From: Sialis fuliginosa
Lineage: Eukaryota > Arthropoda > Insecta > Megaloptera > Sialidae
Reading direction: 5' to 3'
NCBI GenBank assembly: GCA_961205875.1
Contig: OY540815.1
Span: 124,001-188,000, forward strand
DNA length: 64,000 nt
The translations under genes were made by a program, and so were the position numbers. Under the pieces are notes generated by a model, which was not told the DNA's origin, did not search any database, and saw nothing but the letters and a program-made list of their open reading frames with translations. Positions 44,601 to 54,429 of the stretch are shown one piece after another; the stretch's first letter is position 1, and each line of letters starts with the position of its first letter.

Positions 44601-47600
44601 ATTAATGAAACTTGGTTGGATGGTTGGGTCTAACTTGAAAATTGTATTTATTATTAATTTTATAGGTCTACAACGTTTGTTGTAAAATATTCCCTTACAA
44701 AGATTTATCTCAATTTGATTTAAAAAATCGTGTTTTGTTGTTTTAAATTAATATTTACTTAGATTTGACGTTTGCATAGATTTAGATTGAAATTGTCAAA
44801 AAATTAAAAATATAGAAAAACATAATCAGGTGCGTCTTAAAAAAATTTGGAACCAGTATTTTTTATTAAAATTGTATAAAAATTAAATGGCTAACCAGTG
44901 CCAGGCAATTTATTTCAACACTATTGATTTTTATTTAAATTGTTTAATAATTAACTACCTTTGGTCAATTAGCACGAGCAAGCACTGTGCATTTTCTTGG
45001 CAGATGTGTTTAAACGTTTTAAAAAAATCTGGTTCCGATCGTATTTTTTTGGTGAATTTCGGCTTAGTTTACGGTACATCCTCAAGTCAGACTATTGAAA
45101 AATATATAATAAAACCTAAAGAAACATATTTTTTTGATAATTTCAGAAGCTCCACATCTTATGGAATTAGCAAGAGACCTTGGTTTAAATCTAGTCGGGA
45201 TATGTTTCCATGTAGGTTCCGGTTGTCAGGATCCACCCGTTTTCCGTAAAGCCATTACAGCTGCCAGACATTTGTTTGACTACGGAGCTAAATTAGGCTT
45301 AAATATGAATTTACTTGATATAGGTAATTTTTATTATTATTACAAGTTTTTACTTAACTTCACATGTATTGTATGTATGTATATTATTGTATATGGAGCA
45401 CAAAATTTGCAATCGATTTTTCACAAACTTCCCGTTGTTCGATTTCCTCCAAATTTTGGAATCTGGTATATTCTCCGTGACAATGCACTATTTTGTTGTT
45501 TTCATAGCTATTTTTTGAAATAAATGTATTTTCTGATATATCTATTATAATACTATACCGGATGTTCTTTTAAGAAGACTTTCCAGCAATTATTTCCAAA
45601 AAAAACAAATTTTCAGAAAAAATGTTTCAGGCAAAAGTCTCATGGTTTTGAGGGGGCTACATATTGACAATATGGGTTGACCTTGAAAAGATCACCTTAA
45701 TGGGTTTTCAGGTACAACTTCTTTTTCAAATCTAAACCTGTATTTTTTGTTACAGACTCGTAATTTACGAGGAAAAAATATGCAACTCTTACCTGAAACG
45801 TTTTTTCTGAAAATGTCCATTTTTTATGATATGGAACAAAACAAAGGCATTTTTGGATATTTAATATTTTTTTATTCGAAAACTATACATTTTTAAGAGT
45901 AAAAAAGTATTTAGTTTAAAGCAAAGATTCTCAGAGATATTTTTAATTCAAATTTATTATAAACTTATTATGCAACTTTTTTATAAACTGAATTTTTTTA
46001 ATAATTTTTAAGAAAAAATATAATTACAAATAAAAAAAATCTCTGAGAATCACTGCCTGAAAATCCATTAAGGTGATGTTTTCAAGATCAACCCATATTG
46101 TCAATATTTAGCCCCTACAAAACCATGAAACTTCTGTCTGGAACATTATTTTGGAAATAATCTGCTGGATAGTCTTTAAAAAAACATCCTGTATACATTT
46201 CTTCTGTAGGCTTTCGTGGCCGTTGTCCATAGTAGCTAACTTTTCGGGCTGTTGTCCACGTTGTCGTATTTTTTACACTTGACGTTTCGACTCTCATTCA
46301 GAATCACTTCTGAAGAAGACTCCGACATGAGAGTCGAAACGTCAAGTGTAAAAATACGACAACGTGGACAACAGCCCGAAAAGTTAGCTACTATCCTGTA
46401 TATAATATATACTATATAACTAGGCGGAGGTTATCCTGGTGCTAAAGATCAATGCATCGACAAGATTGCTGAAATTGTGAACGAAACCTTAGATGATTTA
46501 TTCCCTAAAGAATGTGGAGTGCGTGTGATAGCAGAACCCGGCCGATACTATGTAGAATCAAGTTATACACTCGCGTCTAACATCCATTCTAAACGAGTAG
46601 TGGTTGGAAATGTTAACAACAACAACCTACCTCATTTCATGTATTACATCAACGTTGGAGTCTACGGTAGCTTAAACTTTGTTCTTTATGGTAGTGAAAT
46701 AGTCACTCCACAGCTACTAAAGGTAAATAATACAAAATACTGTTTATTGCACATCCCCCTGCTTGGAAGTGTGTTTAAAAAATAATGGTTCGAAGCCCTG
46801 ATTATGATAAATGTATTATTTTTTATTTGTGGAATACTTTTTTCAGTGTTTGTATTTATTTATTCTTTTGTGACGGGTCGATGGAGGAAAATACAATTAT
46901 TAAGTGTCATTTATTTATTATGTTTTCAAATGTACTAACATAACCACTATTATAACTAATAATACCCATTCTTAACAAAAAATATGAGTTAAGATTATTG
47001 GCTTAGCACCCCTTTAGTTGTGAACTATTCGTATTTTTTTCGATAAAAAAAGATTTGATTTCTAAAAATTTAGTTTTTAATTTGTATGCAGAACACGTGT
47101 ACATTAAATTGAGTTTGTTAATAATTAGAAGTAAAAAAATAGATTTAATTTGACAATCGCAGTATATACTCGTTTTTAAGAAAATAAATTTGTTAAAAGA
47201 TAGAAAAATAATAAAAATCAATTTAAAAAACAGTAAGATTGATTTGAAAATTAAGGATATTGTAAAGTATACATTTATGTAATTATTTAAACAAGAATTA
47301 GAAGTTTCGACCATACCATTATTAAAAAAAAACCATATCAGAAACTTGAAAAATATGTGAAATGATGTATAAATATTTGAAACTAATGCGTAACATGGCA
47401 ACGGCGCTGGCATTGTAAAGTGACATGTAATGATAAATACATGAGTGCAAGCATAGACATAGAGAATGGACAGTGCATTCTGTATTAACTCAATGGTGTA
47501 ACATCTGTTCAAAAAAGGAGAGAGAGATGCAGTGTAGTTTGGAACATAGACATAGAGTTACACAGTTATTCCAAATCTGTTTCTATCTCTTTCTTTTGAC

Positions 47601-48204
47601 ACGGTTCTGTGTTCGAGTCAGATGCCTGGTCCATTTCTCTATGTCTATGAGTGCAAGTGAAAAAGACAGGTCGTAGATTTGGCAACAGCGAACGCTGCGT
47701 CCTACCCCACCACCTGCCCCTCAAATGTAACTTCTCAACCTCCTTAAAGATATAAAAATAATCACGATTTTTAAAAATATCCTTTAAAAAAATAATTGAC
47801 AACCTTATTAATGCAATTAATACATTTTAAAAAGTTTAAGGGATGCGCATTTTATGGCCAAGCGATGCAGTTTTGATGTTATTTTTACATGTTGTATCTT
47901 ATTGTTTCAGCCAAAATACGGAAAGATGTACCCATCTAGTATTTGGGGGCCCGCGTGCGACAATCTGGATAAGCTGGTTGACTCGATGTTGCTACCAGAG
48001 CTTGAGATCGGTGATTGGATGATATTTGAAAACATGGGTGCTTACACTTTGTCACTCGCATCACCGTTCAATGGTTTTCCTATTCCAAAAGTCCAAACAG
48101 TAGCAGACGAATCGACTTGGCTCTTTTTGAAAGACCGCTTGCCATTATCCGAACATGATTTTGTGATGGGAATCCCACCGCCCATGGAAATTAATGATAT
48201 TTAG
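41477..48204 (+). CDS. Odc: Ornithine decarboxylase, 5 coding exons, 428 aa
   Basis: Join 41477-41663, 42699-43028, 45147-45323, 46424-46722, 47911-48204: 1287 nt, all GT/AG, phases consistent. Ornithine decarboxylase is the PLP-dependent, homodimeric cytosolic enzyme that makes putrescine, the first step of polyamine synthesis. Seen: AVKCN with the PLP lysine (K65), GFDCAS, FHVGSGC (H194, S197), DIGGGYPG, EPGRYYV (E269, R272), SSIWGPACDNLD with the nucleophile C347 and D348, and GAYT (Y376). The length is a little below vertebrate enzymes (461); the PEST-like C-terminus is absent. Odd: the motif usually YYVNDGVYGS reads YYINVGVYGS, so the substrate-binding Asp (human D332) is Val309. Hence it may be a catalytically altered paralog or an antizyme-inhibitor-like protein. 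A splice acceptor at 41409-41422 suggests an upstream 5'UTR exon. Confidence 0.9.
41745..42678. mobile_element. Foldback element in Odc intron 1
   Basis: The arms pair around about 42203 (catgaaatgcatggggatttcctaaacgg versus ccgtttaggaaatcctcatgcatttc). The right tip keeps ACCACCCTGTA; the left tip has eroded. It lies within 30 bp of the exon 2 acceptor. Confidence 0.75.
42699..43028 (+). CDS. Odc: Odc coding exon 2
   Basis: Acceptor ttttacag, donor gtaaat. It encodes the PLP lysine, GFDCASRTE, ANPAKP, MMTFDNE and KFGCN of the alpha/beta barrel. Confidence 0.95.
43542..44984 (+). repeat. Dispersed repeat B, copy 4, split by a hAT MITE
   Basis: It begins TGCTTCCTCG and has CGAGCAAGCA (one change) near the end. 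The insertion falls in its CGCATAAC motif, which is intact in the other copies. It lies in Odc intron 2. Confidence 0.8.
43723..44572. mobile_element. hAT MITE (850 bp) with perfect 8-bp duplication CGCATAAC
   Basis: CGCATAAC occurs at 43715-43722 and 44573-44580. The ends are TAGGGATTGCAATCCCG and its complement; GGGATTGCAATCCC is itself a perfect 14-bp palindrome. More CCCGGGATT copies lie inside both ends. The uninterrupted repeat B sequence (acacgcataactcatg) is the empty site. Confidence 0.95.
45147..45323 (+). CDS. Odc: Odc coding exon 3
   Basis: Acceptor tttcag, donor gtaatt. It encodes EAPHLMELARDLGL, the PLP-phosphate and ring contacts in FHVGSGC, and LLDIG. Confidence 0.95.
45556..46193. 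mobile_element. Foldback element in Odc intron 3
   Basis: The left end TACCGGATGTTCTTTTAAG is roughly complementary to the right end ...AAAAAACATCCTGTA. Arms include ATTGACAATATGGGTTGA and its complement. TA lies at both borders. Confidence 0.75.
46230..46392. repeat. Strong hairpin repeat, 67-bp arms
   Basis: AGTAGCTAACTTTTCGGGCT...GAGTCGAAACGTC pairs almost perfectly across a loop at about 46298-46325 (tcagaatcacttctgaagaagactccg). It stands 30 bp upstream of Odc exon 4. Confidence 0.85.
46424..46722 (+). CDS. Odc: Odc coding exon 4
   Basis: Acceptor aactag, donor gtaaat. It encodes GGYPG, EPGRYYV and the substituted YYINVGVYGS segment. Confidence 0.95.
47911..48204 (+). CDS. Odc: Odc coding exon 5 with stop
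   Basis: Acceptor attgtttcag. It encodes SSIWGPACDNLD, DWMIFENMGAYT and the end MGIPPPMEINDI followed by TAG. Confidence 0.95.
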   Translation, partial: PKYGKMYPSSIWGPACDNLDKLVDSMLLPELEIGDWMIFENMGAYTLSLASPFNGFPIPKVQTVADESTWLFLKDRLPLSEHDFVMGIPPPMEINDI

Positions 48205-48412
48205 CAAAACTTGTACACCGATTGGTCATCGATGATTTCTTTCTTGTAAAAAATACTATTATCTATAATTTGTTCTGTTCATTTTTCCTTTCCAATTTTT
48301 TTAGGGAATAATCGATTTTCTTTAATTTTTGAATTTTTCGAATTATTTTTTAAACGGTACGTAAATGGGCACCGAAAATATTTCTTTCAGGGGGATGCAT
48401 CTAGGTTTATAA

Positions 48413-48418
48413 AATAAA
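48413..48418 (+). terminator. Odc: Candidate poly(A) signal of Odc
   Basis: AATAAA about 210 bp after the stop codon, the first in this orientation. Confidence 0.45.
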
Positions 48419-48419
48419 A

Positions 48420-49685
48420 TTTATTTAAAATTCATATCACGCGGGTATTTTAATATAGTATGCATCTGTGGAATCTTCGCCTGTGAGGATAATCACGCCA
48501 AAATAATTTTTTTTCGAAAACTATATTTTTTTGGAAGCTAATATTTGGTCAGGTTGAAAGTTACATAGAATGTGACTTCAAAAAAAAAATCAGCCAAAGG
48601 CCGATTTTGTATGCTTACCTGGCTATAGCCTTTGAGAAAAATAAAAAAAATTGTGCCAGGAATTTCTAACAGGCATGGCACAAATGTATTTTTCAATTGA
48701 AAAATATATAAACTTTCATTTGGTTATAGTTTGAAGCTGTTACTCGATTGGTGTAGTAATGAGTAAAAAAAAATTTTTTTAAAGTTTTGTTACAATATAC
48801 TTAATTTTCAAATCAATCTTACTGTTTTTTAAATTGATTTTTATCATTTTTCTATCTTTTAACAGTCTATTTTTATCAACTGCCATTTAACGCCATGTAT
48901 TTACAACTGGACTTTAAAATTCATTTTCTTAAATCGAGATGGTCAAAAAATCTGAAATTTCAGTATGTCATTCATTCTGAGTGTTTAAACAACTGTGCGA
49001 AATTTCAACTTATTCCTAACGGATTGGCGTAACTTCCCAACCTTCTTAAATAGATGTATAGAAATAATAATATCTAGAACGTGTTAAGCTATTGAAATAT
49101 CAAATAAATAAGAAACCTTTGAAGAAATAACATTTTTATAAGCAAAAAATTACTATACCGATTTATATTAAAAACATCTACATAGGTACATCCTTTATTT
49201 GATTTGATCAAAAAATTTCTCAAGTCCTGTAGAGCCTCTCAAAATTGATATACATTTTTGAAAATTTGTTTTTGGCGTTTCATCTTCAAAAAGTGGTTAT
49301 TCTTAAGGATATTAAAATTTTAAACAAATGATTCGAAAACTAGAGTTTTAAAACAGTTTTTTGAAAACTGTCCTACTACCATTTTTCGCGGAGACAGCCA
49401 TTCAAAAATACCTAATGGTGGGTATAGGTGGGTTAATTAATATAACCTTTTAACCTATACAGCGGGCGTGGACTGTTTCGAGCGGGGAATGGTGCATTAA
49501 ATTTATAATTATTAAAATTGTACTTACTACAGTTGTCTTTCTTGGTAGTTTGATTCATTGACTACATCCAGTGAACTGCACTTGAGGTTAGGAAAAGACA
49601 AGGATAATGGACATACAGTTTCACTTTCATAATACACAAAGTACAAAAAAATATAACTTAAATTTCATTCACTAAAAAACTTTAA
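48420..49685. other. Repeat-bearing intergenic DNA
   Basis: Positions 48508-48647 form one arm of an inverted pair with 52863-52998 (core GCTAATATTTGGTCAGGTTG and GGCTATAGCC). The rest is AT-rich without a gene. Confidence 0.5.
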
Positions 49686-50478
49686 TCCTTAATATATATG
49701 TATAAAGCTCAACGTCTCTTTGTCTGTCTGTCTGTCTGTCTGTCCGCTAGTACGCTTATCACTCGAGAACCACTTATACGATTTACGTGGTTTCTTTTTT
49801 AATTCGTAGATACATTCTCTGGCCAGGTTATAGGCTATATTTTGTTACGTTAGGTATCATAACAACTAAACAGGGACGATAATAGTAAATCAAGTCGGAC
49901 AAAATTTTGCCGTCGGCGTGCTGTTTTGCAGTACGCTGCCTAAACCGTTCAATATTGAACAAAATAATGTATTAAAGAATTGTGTAGAATCAAAAGTTCT
50001 ACAATAAAGTCCGCGACACCATATATCTAACTTTTGTATTTAAGCCACAATGACTACTTTTATGTTACCAAGAAAATTAAAAATATTTGGGTTCTGTTTA
50101 CGTGGACTTATGACCTGCAAAACATTAATCCTTATCGAAATAAATGATTTCATCGTCATAAGTACTTAATGTAGATATAATTTTCCCTTTACAGCATCCA
50201 ATTTGGTAGTATAGTTTAGAAAATATCGAAATATATGTTATACGGGAACATATTATTTGCGCGACTGAGACCCTTCGCGGGGTGTGGCGAGGGGTGTACC
50301 AAGTAGACGCAGGGCAGAGGGAACAGTCCGATTATTTTTACTTTTTGTTCTGATTCGCTTTTGTTAGGTAAGTAATTTAAGTGTTGTTTGGTTTTTATTA
50401 CAATAATAACTAATCGTGTTTGTACTTAATTCAACTATATATTTTTTAAGTCCTAAACAATAATTCCGTAGTCCACGC
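49686..50478 (+). mobile_element. Helitron, GCTCAACGTCTC family, 3' end lost
   Basis: After an A it starts TCCTTAATATATATGTATAAAGC and follows the family order to TTCCGTAGTCCACGCT, where it stops before the hairpin and CTAGT. The interior has a different GC-rich block (cgactgagacccttcgcgg). Confidence 0.75.
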
Positions 50479-50587
50479 TAACATAAGGCTTAGACCACAG
50501 CGGTGTGATATAAATAAAAAATATGTATTCTATTAAATGCATAGCGGGTGCACATTATAAGGATAGCTATAGTACATACGCTACTCA

Positions 50588-52020
50588 AATAGGGGGAAGT
50601 CCCGTAAGCCCGGACGGCTCCTAAAGCCGGACAGGATTTGAATCAGTGCAAGAAAGCGCGCCAATTTGTTATTTGTGTCGCAGTTATAAAACTCTTCCCA
50701 AGTGAAGTGCGGGGAGTGACGCTCGCGAGCCAGTGTCGCTTCGTTCGTCTTGGAGATAAGTGCACATTTTGAGGTTAGTAAAAATTTTGTTCGAAGTCAT
50801 TTTTTGGGGTCTGTGAACACTAGTGAACAGTAATTAAAATAAGAGATGATATTGATGTATTGTTAATTATTATGCTATGTTACTAATCTGTCATAATTCA
50901 CGCAATTTTTTTATGATTCATAACACACAATGTGAATAAGAATTTTTCTTGCATGTACCTAAGGGTCCACTCTAAAAGTCCCCTAATGCCGGACAGTTTT
51001 ACAATTAGGTTTTTCTAGTTGTAGTAATTAATTTCATATTTTGTTTTTTAGATTCAACATGTGTAAACCCAAACCAAGCTGTAAGAATACTCCCAAATGC
51101 GGAATATTGAAAAAAGCTATCGATAAGGTGATGTCAAAATATTTTCTCTAATAAAATCATCTGAAGTCTACAATGTGCCAAAAAGTACCCGGTTCGGCTA
51201 CATAAAAAAATTAAAACGAGGAGAAGAAATAAAAATGCCATTAAAAAAAAGGCCGATTTGACCCAACTTTTACCGAGGAGTACGAGGAAGCTATAATTGC
51301 GCACGTGGTGAATATGTCAAATAAGTGCATGCCTTTGACTAGAAAATAATTTCTTAAATTGGCTTTCGATCTCGCTGAGCAATTAAAACTGAACCATAGA
51401 TTCAACAGGGCAAAGAAATCTGCTGGTAAGCATTTTTACTATGACTTTATCAAACGCCATCCTGAACGCAGCTTAAGAAGGCCAGAGTCAACGAGTCTGA
51501 TGAGAGCTATTGGTTTTAATAAGCTACAAGTTGACCGTTTCTTTCACAATTTGAAAAATATTTGTGAAAAATATCATTTTGGCCCATCAGACAACGATTA
51601 GACAGGGGTCAGCACTGTCCAGAAGTAGGCTAAAGTAATTAACACTCACAAGTAATCGCCAAGTTGGCAAGTTGACCTCTGCAGAGAGGTAAAAATGCCA
51701 CAGTTATGTTCTTTATGAGTGCTGCCGGATATTTTATCCCACCACTATTTATTTTTCCAAGGCAGAGAGTTAATGAAAGGTTAATGATTGGTGCGCCATC
51801 TGAAAGTGTAGCCGTAGCACAGCCAAAGGGATGGATGAACGCTGAAATCTTTTTTAAATGGCTCCAACACTTTGTAGTGTTTCCAAAGCCTACTAAAGAG
51901 AAACCAGTGCTTTTGGACCTAGATGGCCATTGTAGTCATAAAGATCTTGCCGTTATAAGTTACGCGAAAGAAAACCACGTGCACATGTTAAGCACTTCAC
52001 CGCACACGACCGACAAACTG
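50588..52020 (+). pseudogene. Tigger/pogo-type transposase A, 5' part, with stops
   Basis: The leader has repeated GCCCGGACGG / GCCGGACAGG motifs, probable element end. A start ATG at 51059 opens MCKPKPSCKNTPKCGILKKA; shifts and stops follow. The open frame 51359-51601 carries the CENP-B type DNA-binding half: FYYDFIKRHPERSLRRPEST, SLMRAIGFN. The catalytic domain resumes in 51706-52020 (MIGAPSESVAVAQPKGWMN, LLDLDGHCSHKD, SPHTTDKL): the second catalytic Asp motif usually LLLDNHxSH is LLDLDGHCSH. The first catalytic motif (NxDETG) falls in the broken part near 51600. The end is replaced by a gypsy integrase. Confidence 0.75.
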
Positions 52021-52533
52021 CCCAATATGAATTTAGAAATAGAGAGCAGAGTTAAAAATTGTAATATCTGTATGAAGTACAGAAGAGCCAACAGCAATGA
52101 AAAACTTATAAATAGAGGACTGCCAGAAGGGCCATGGCAAGTGTTAGGAATAAACATATTTTTCTTTAGAGCCGCACCCTGGCTACTAACTATTGATTAT
52201 TTTAGTAAATTTGTAGAAGTAGCTAAACTTCCTGAGCAGTCTAGTCTAGGTGTTATAACAGCATTAAAATCACAATTTGCTAGATTTGGTATACCTTTAA
52301 CAGTATATAGTGATCCTGGATCACAACTAGATTGTTGTAATTTCAAAAAATTCGCTAGAGAACGGAACTTTGATTTTAGAACATCAAGTCCAAAAAATTC
52401 CCAATCTAACGGAATGGTCGAAAGACATATAGCTTCAATTAAAAGATTATTTAAAAAATTAGATGAAGAGCCCAGCAAAATCCTGCTCTTGCTTTGCTCG
52501 AGTAAAGAAATACCCCCATTAATTTTAATTTAA
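51706..52533 (+). CDS. Chimeric open frame: Tigger transposase fused to gypsy integrase, 275 aa
   Basis: Residues 1-105 are the middle of a pogo-type DDE transposase; at about nt 52021, after HTTDKL, the frame passes without a stop into a Ty3/gypsy integrase. That part has a partial zinc finger (KNCNICMKYR), then PEGPWQVLGIN, LLTIDYFSKFVEVAKL, YSDPGSQ and NSQSNGMVERHI. Compared with the family, the first catalytic Asp (GIDLF) is Asn150, the second is D203 and the Glu is E239, a D-35-E spacing. So neither half has a full active site. It most likely arose by insertion or recombination of dead copies that happens to keep one frame. Whether it is expressed cannot be told. Confidence 0.75.
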   Translation: MFFMSAAGYFIPPLFIFPRQRVNERLMIGAPSESVAVAQPKGWMNAEIFFKWLQHFVVFPKPTKEKPVLLDLDGHCSHKDLAVISYAKENHVHMLSTSPHTTDKLPNMNLEIESRVKNCNICMKYRRANSNEKLINRGLPEGPWQVLGINIFFFRAAPWLLTIDYFSKFVEVAKLPEQSSLGVITALKSQFARFGIPLTVYSDPGSQLDCCNFKKFARERNFDFRTSSPKNSQSNGMVERHIASIKRLFKKLDEEPSKILLLLCSSKEIPPLILI

Positions 52534-52860
52534 AATCTCCCAATGAGATCATGTTTTCTAGAAAGGTCAGAGGGTTATTGCCATATAAAAGGGATCATGA
52601 GCAAGAAATAAAGTATTCTGAAATTAAAAACAAACTCAGTAAAAAACAAATAACACAAAAAAGATATTATGACAAAACAGCTCATGACTTAAAACCTATT
52701 AAGGTGAATGACTCTGTGTATGTATGAAAAGAGCTAGCCAAACCTTTCGTTCCGGCTAAGGTGACTAGGGTGTTGGACAGACCTAGATCTTATGAATTGT
52801 AATTAGAAAGTAAAAATATGATTAAAAGAAATTCGCAAACACATACATGGTCCAATAACT
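52021..52860 (+). pseudogene. pol: Ty3/gypsy integrase fragment
   Basis: After the fused frame ends at 52533 the C-terminal part is still readable in pieces: SPNEIMFSRKVRGLLP, KKQITQKRYYDKTAHDLKPI, VNDSVYV then stops. This is the integrase core end and C-terminal domain. It stops where the inverted arm (52863) begins. Confidence 0.75.
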
Positions 52861-53009
52861 AGAAAGGCTATAGCCGGGTAACCATGCAAAACATGCCTTT
52901 ACATGGATTTGTATGATTATTTTTTTGAAAGTCACATTCTATTTAACATTCAACCTGACCAAATATTAGCTTAAAAAAATTTAGTTTTCGAAAAAAAATT
53001 TTTTTTGAT

Positions 53010-53930
53010 TTAAAAAAAAAGGTTTTTTTTACAATCTGTCAGTCGAATTTGATGGTGCATGAAATATATTATAGAGGTACCTACTTATGACTCATCAGAG
53101 GTAATTTTATTATGATCCTCTGTACATAGTAAATCAGAAAAAAAATTCATAAAATTTTAAAAATCAAAAAAGACTATGTTCTCTTCGGAGGGCAATCACA
53201 ATTTTTTTATATATTATACCTTGTATGTACCCAAACAACATATCAAAATCCCAAATTGATTCAAAGGGTATAACATACTCGTATAAATTCGCATGCGGTC
53301 GTATCGACGTGGCGCGGGTGAGTGCAAGTGTCTTAATACTTTTAAAATATCTCTCATTTGTGGCTAAACAGGACTGGGCTAGCCCAAAAGCATATCGAAA
53401 ATTTGACGGGGCCCATAGCCTGACAAAAACAAAATATAGAGGTCGTAACCGGGAATATATGGGAACTGCTCCATTGAATCAATTTTACAAATTTTTGTAT
53501 CATAGATTGCTTTTTAAGTAACAAAAAATCACCCCAAATCGCTTGGAAATGTTTATAATCGACTTTAGTAGTGTGTGAATTTATACGAGGCCGGTAAGGC
53601 AAGGAGTTTTTACCAGTTTAATCTCTATGTAAAAATTTAATGTGTCAAAATTTTTATACATGTGGTTTATATCATTTCATGAAGTATCATTTATATTGTC
53701 AATAGGTGCTTATAAAGATTGTAAAAGGGAAATTGACAGAAAAATATAACTTGAATGTCGTTTCTCTAATTTCAGGTAAGACTTATAATTATAATGCAAA
53801 TAGTGTAATAATAGATAGTGTAATAAATGTTAAACTCTTATTTCAGAGAATCTCAGACTAGTTTTATTTAAAGAAAAGAGTCAAATTCCCTAAGATAGAT
53901 AACGATCATTATAAAACGACATTCCTGTTT
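53010..53930. other. No gene recognised
   Basis: AT-rich DNA. The 98-codon frame at 53225-53521 and its antisense partner match no family I know and have no splice context. Confidence 0.35.
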
Positions 53931-53936
53931 GTTGTT

Positions 53937-54167
53937 ATGAAAATGGAGAAATTTAGATTCGAATTTGCGGTTAAGGCATCGGCAGATGGAAAGTCTAATG
54001 TAATGACCCTAAACTCAATCATCACGACGGAAGGGAAAACATACATGATTCCAGAGGAGTCTCAACAAATAAATCTGCATACCGAATTAATGAAAACGGC
54101 AGCCTTCAAAAAAATAAAAAACACCCTAAAAAAAGAAACCAAAGTAGAAAAGTATGGATCTCGTTAA
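53937..54167 (+). CDS. Unrecognised 76-codon open frame
   Basis: It starts at MKMEKFRFEFAVKASADGK and is Lys-rich, with a charged C-terminus (KKIKNTLKKETKVEK). It has ordinary codon composition rather than poly-AT content, a real-protein look, but I recognise no family. It lies 28 bp before the next unrecognised frame and upstream of Tigger transposase B, so it may be part of that element or a fragment of another. Confidence 0.35.
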   Translation: MKMEKFRFEFAVKASADGKSNVMTLNSIITTEGKTYMIPEESQQINLHTELMKTAAFKKIKNTLKKETKVEKYGSR

Positions 54168-54194
54168 CAGAAGATTAATCAAATATATACATAT

Positions 54195-54389
54195 ATGGAC
54201 GAAGACAAAAACATACAATTCAATGATTACTTTTTGGAAGAAAGTACGCCATCAGGACTTGCTCCTCCGACAGATGGTATCACAGAAGAAGGGTTAACTA
54301 AAATATTAGAAAAATTTACTGAAAAACAAAATCAAAACAACTTGGTCGGTTTCGTCCAGTTTTTATCACAAATGAAGGAGAAGATCTAA
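54195..54389 (+). CDS. Unrecognised 64-codon open frame, acidic
   Basis: MDEDKNIQFNDYFLEESTPS then TEEGLTKILEKFTEKQNQNN and FVQFLSQMKEKI, predicted helical. It stops at TAA before the Tigger B frame, which may be its continuation after a shift. Confidence 0.35.
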   Translation: MDEDKNIQFNDYFLEESTPSGLAPPTDGITEEGLTKILEKFTEKQNQNNLVGFVQFLSQMKEKI

Positions 54390-54429
54390 AGAAATATATA
54401 AAGGATATGGATAAAGTATTTTTTGGACT

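Noticed and set aside
47003..47512. 169-codon minus-strand frame in Odc intron 4
   Set aside because: AT-rich composition gives Phe/Ile/Leu/Asn runs. There is no recognisable domain and it lies in an intron of a confident gene.
53225..53521. 98-codon plus frame with an antisense partner
   Set aside because: No family resemblance, no splice context, and the overlap with an opposite frame points to chance.
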